Origin: Pseudonocardiales bacterium
Lineage (GTDB): Bacteria > Actinomycetota > Actinomycetes > Mycobacteriales > Pseudonocardiaceae
Assembly (NCBI GenBank): GCA_026393175.1
Contig: JAPLAT010000396.1
Span: forward strand, 1-33,103
Direction of reading: 5' to 3'
DNA: 33,103 nucleotides
Below, piece by piece: positions 32,645 to 33,103 of the stretch. Within the stretch, counting starts at the first letter, position 1, and each line of letters starts with the position of its first letter. The translations under genes were made by a program, and so were the position numbers. Below the pieces are notes generated by a model. It ran no database searches. It was given only the letters and a program-made list of their open reading frames with translations, and was not told the origin of the DNA.

Positions 32645-33103
32645 TCACGACGAGGACCGTGGGACCCGCTCGGCCGTGCGGCGGACGTGCCGGACCGCTT
32701 CCCGGCGGACGGTTGACGGGGGCGGTGACGCCGGTCGTCCGCGCCGGACGATAGCGCTGGCTGGGACCGCACGGGGCGGGGCCGACGGAAGGCGGGCCGC
32801 GTCGGCCACCGGCCGTGCCTCGGTGCGCAGCGCCGTCACAACGGGCAGCAGCGGCGCCACCGGGGCCGTGACAGGCCGGGCCCGGACATCCGAGCGGCGT
32901 AGCCGGTGCCGCCCGCCGCGGGGGCGACGTTCCTCCTCGACCGGCAGCAGACCTCGCCGACACAGCAACCGTACGGCCGCCGCACACGCCGCACCGACGA
33001 CGATCAGCACGAGCCACGGTGCCGCCGGTGCGCCCGAGGAGCGGGCCAGGTCCAGCGCCCACCCGGTCCCGAGGTTGCCGAGCAGGATCCCGACCCCGCA
33101 CAC
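32645..33103 (-). CDS. Partial membrane protein gene, AtpI/AtpZ-like (runs off the right edge)
   Basis: The last 152 codons of a gene that begins beyond the window. The visible part starts within G-I-L-L-G-N-L-G-T-G-W-A-L-D and a following helix (APWLVLIVVGAACAAAVRLL), a two-helix layout like the small ATP-synthase-associated AtpI/AtpZ family. A long basic, proline-rich tail follows, which is unusual for that family. The assignment rests on a short stretch and is tentative. Confidence 0.4.
   Translation of the reverse strand: MCGVGILLGNLGTGWALDLARSSGAPAAPWLVLIVVGAACAAAVRLLCRRGLLPVEEERRPRGGRHRLRRSDVRARPVTAPVAPLLPVVTALRTEARPVADAARLPSAPPRAVPASAIVRRGRPASPPPSTVRREAVRHVRRTAERVPRSSS

Overview
The window comes from a high-GC actinobacterium. 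Evidence is very high G/C at third codon positions, many GTG starts, 4-bp GTGA/ATGA gene overlaps, Tat and lipobox signals, and a BlaI-M56 regulator pair typical of actinomycetes. A Pseudonocardiales-type host is a guess from gene content, not something the sequence proves. No tRNA, rRNA or CRISPR array was seen.

Left edge (1-3538): three and a half tandem copies of a CTGGCC..GGGGAGA repeat look like the terminal repeats of an IS21-family element. The element abuts a two-gene defence-type cassette: an OLD-family ATPase/TOPRIM nuclease followed, with a 4-bp overlap, by a UvrD-like helicase. This is the Gabija (GajA/GajB) architecture. The nuclease has lost its N-terminus and P-loop at the insertion element boundary, so the system is probably broken. 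Next (3851-7252) is a large galactose-oxidase-like radical copper oxidase with six N-terminal repeats and a His/Gly-rich tail.

The main body (about 7.8-31.6 kb) reads as one copper and cell-envelope island. Units in order: Lnt-like N-acyltransferase, DUF3105 protein and BNR-repeat lipoprotein; a TlpA-CcdA-TlpA thiol-redox operon; BlaI repressor and M56 protease; DUF6153 and DUF305 proteins with an L,D-transpeptidase; a GNAT enzyme and an M15-like peptidase; a coiled-coil M15-like secreted protein; a His-rich membrane protein, a multicopper oxidase and a ZIP transporter (the last two frameshifted); an M23 peptidase; a zinc-ribbon membrane protein and an Lgt-like enzyme; a multicopper oxidase, ferric-reductase-like protein and rhodanese lipoprotein; a second Lgt-like enzyme and an orphan response regulator. 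The right edge holds a glycosyltransferase-like gene and a partial membrane protein gene.

The most interesting signal is a family of eight dispersed inverted repeats (half-site ACTAC, 11-bp spacer, half-site GTAGT). They lie in front of nearly every transcription unit between 7.8 and 29.5 kb. I infer that they are operators for the BlaI-M56 pair encoded in the middle of the island, tying copper handling, lipoprotein acylation (one Lnt, two Lgt-like enzymes), thiol redox and peptidoglycan remodelling into one regulon. Some genes show damage: a TGA inside the signal anchor of the second TlpA and five apparent frameshifts in the neighbouring multicopper oxidase and ZIP genes. Either local decay or sequencing error could explain this.
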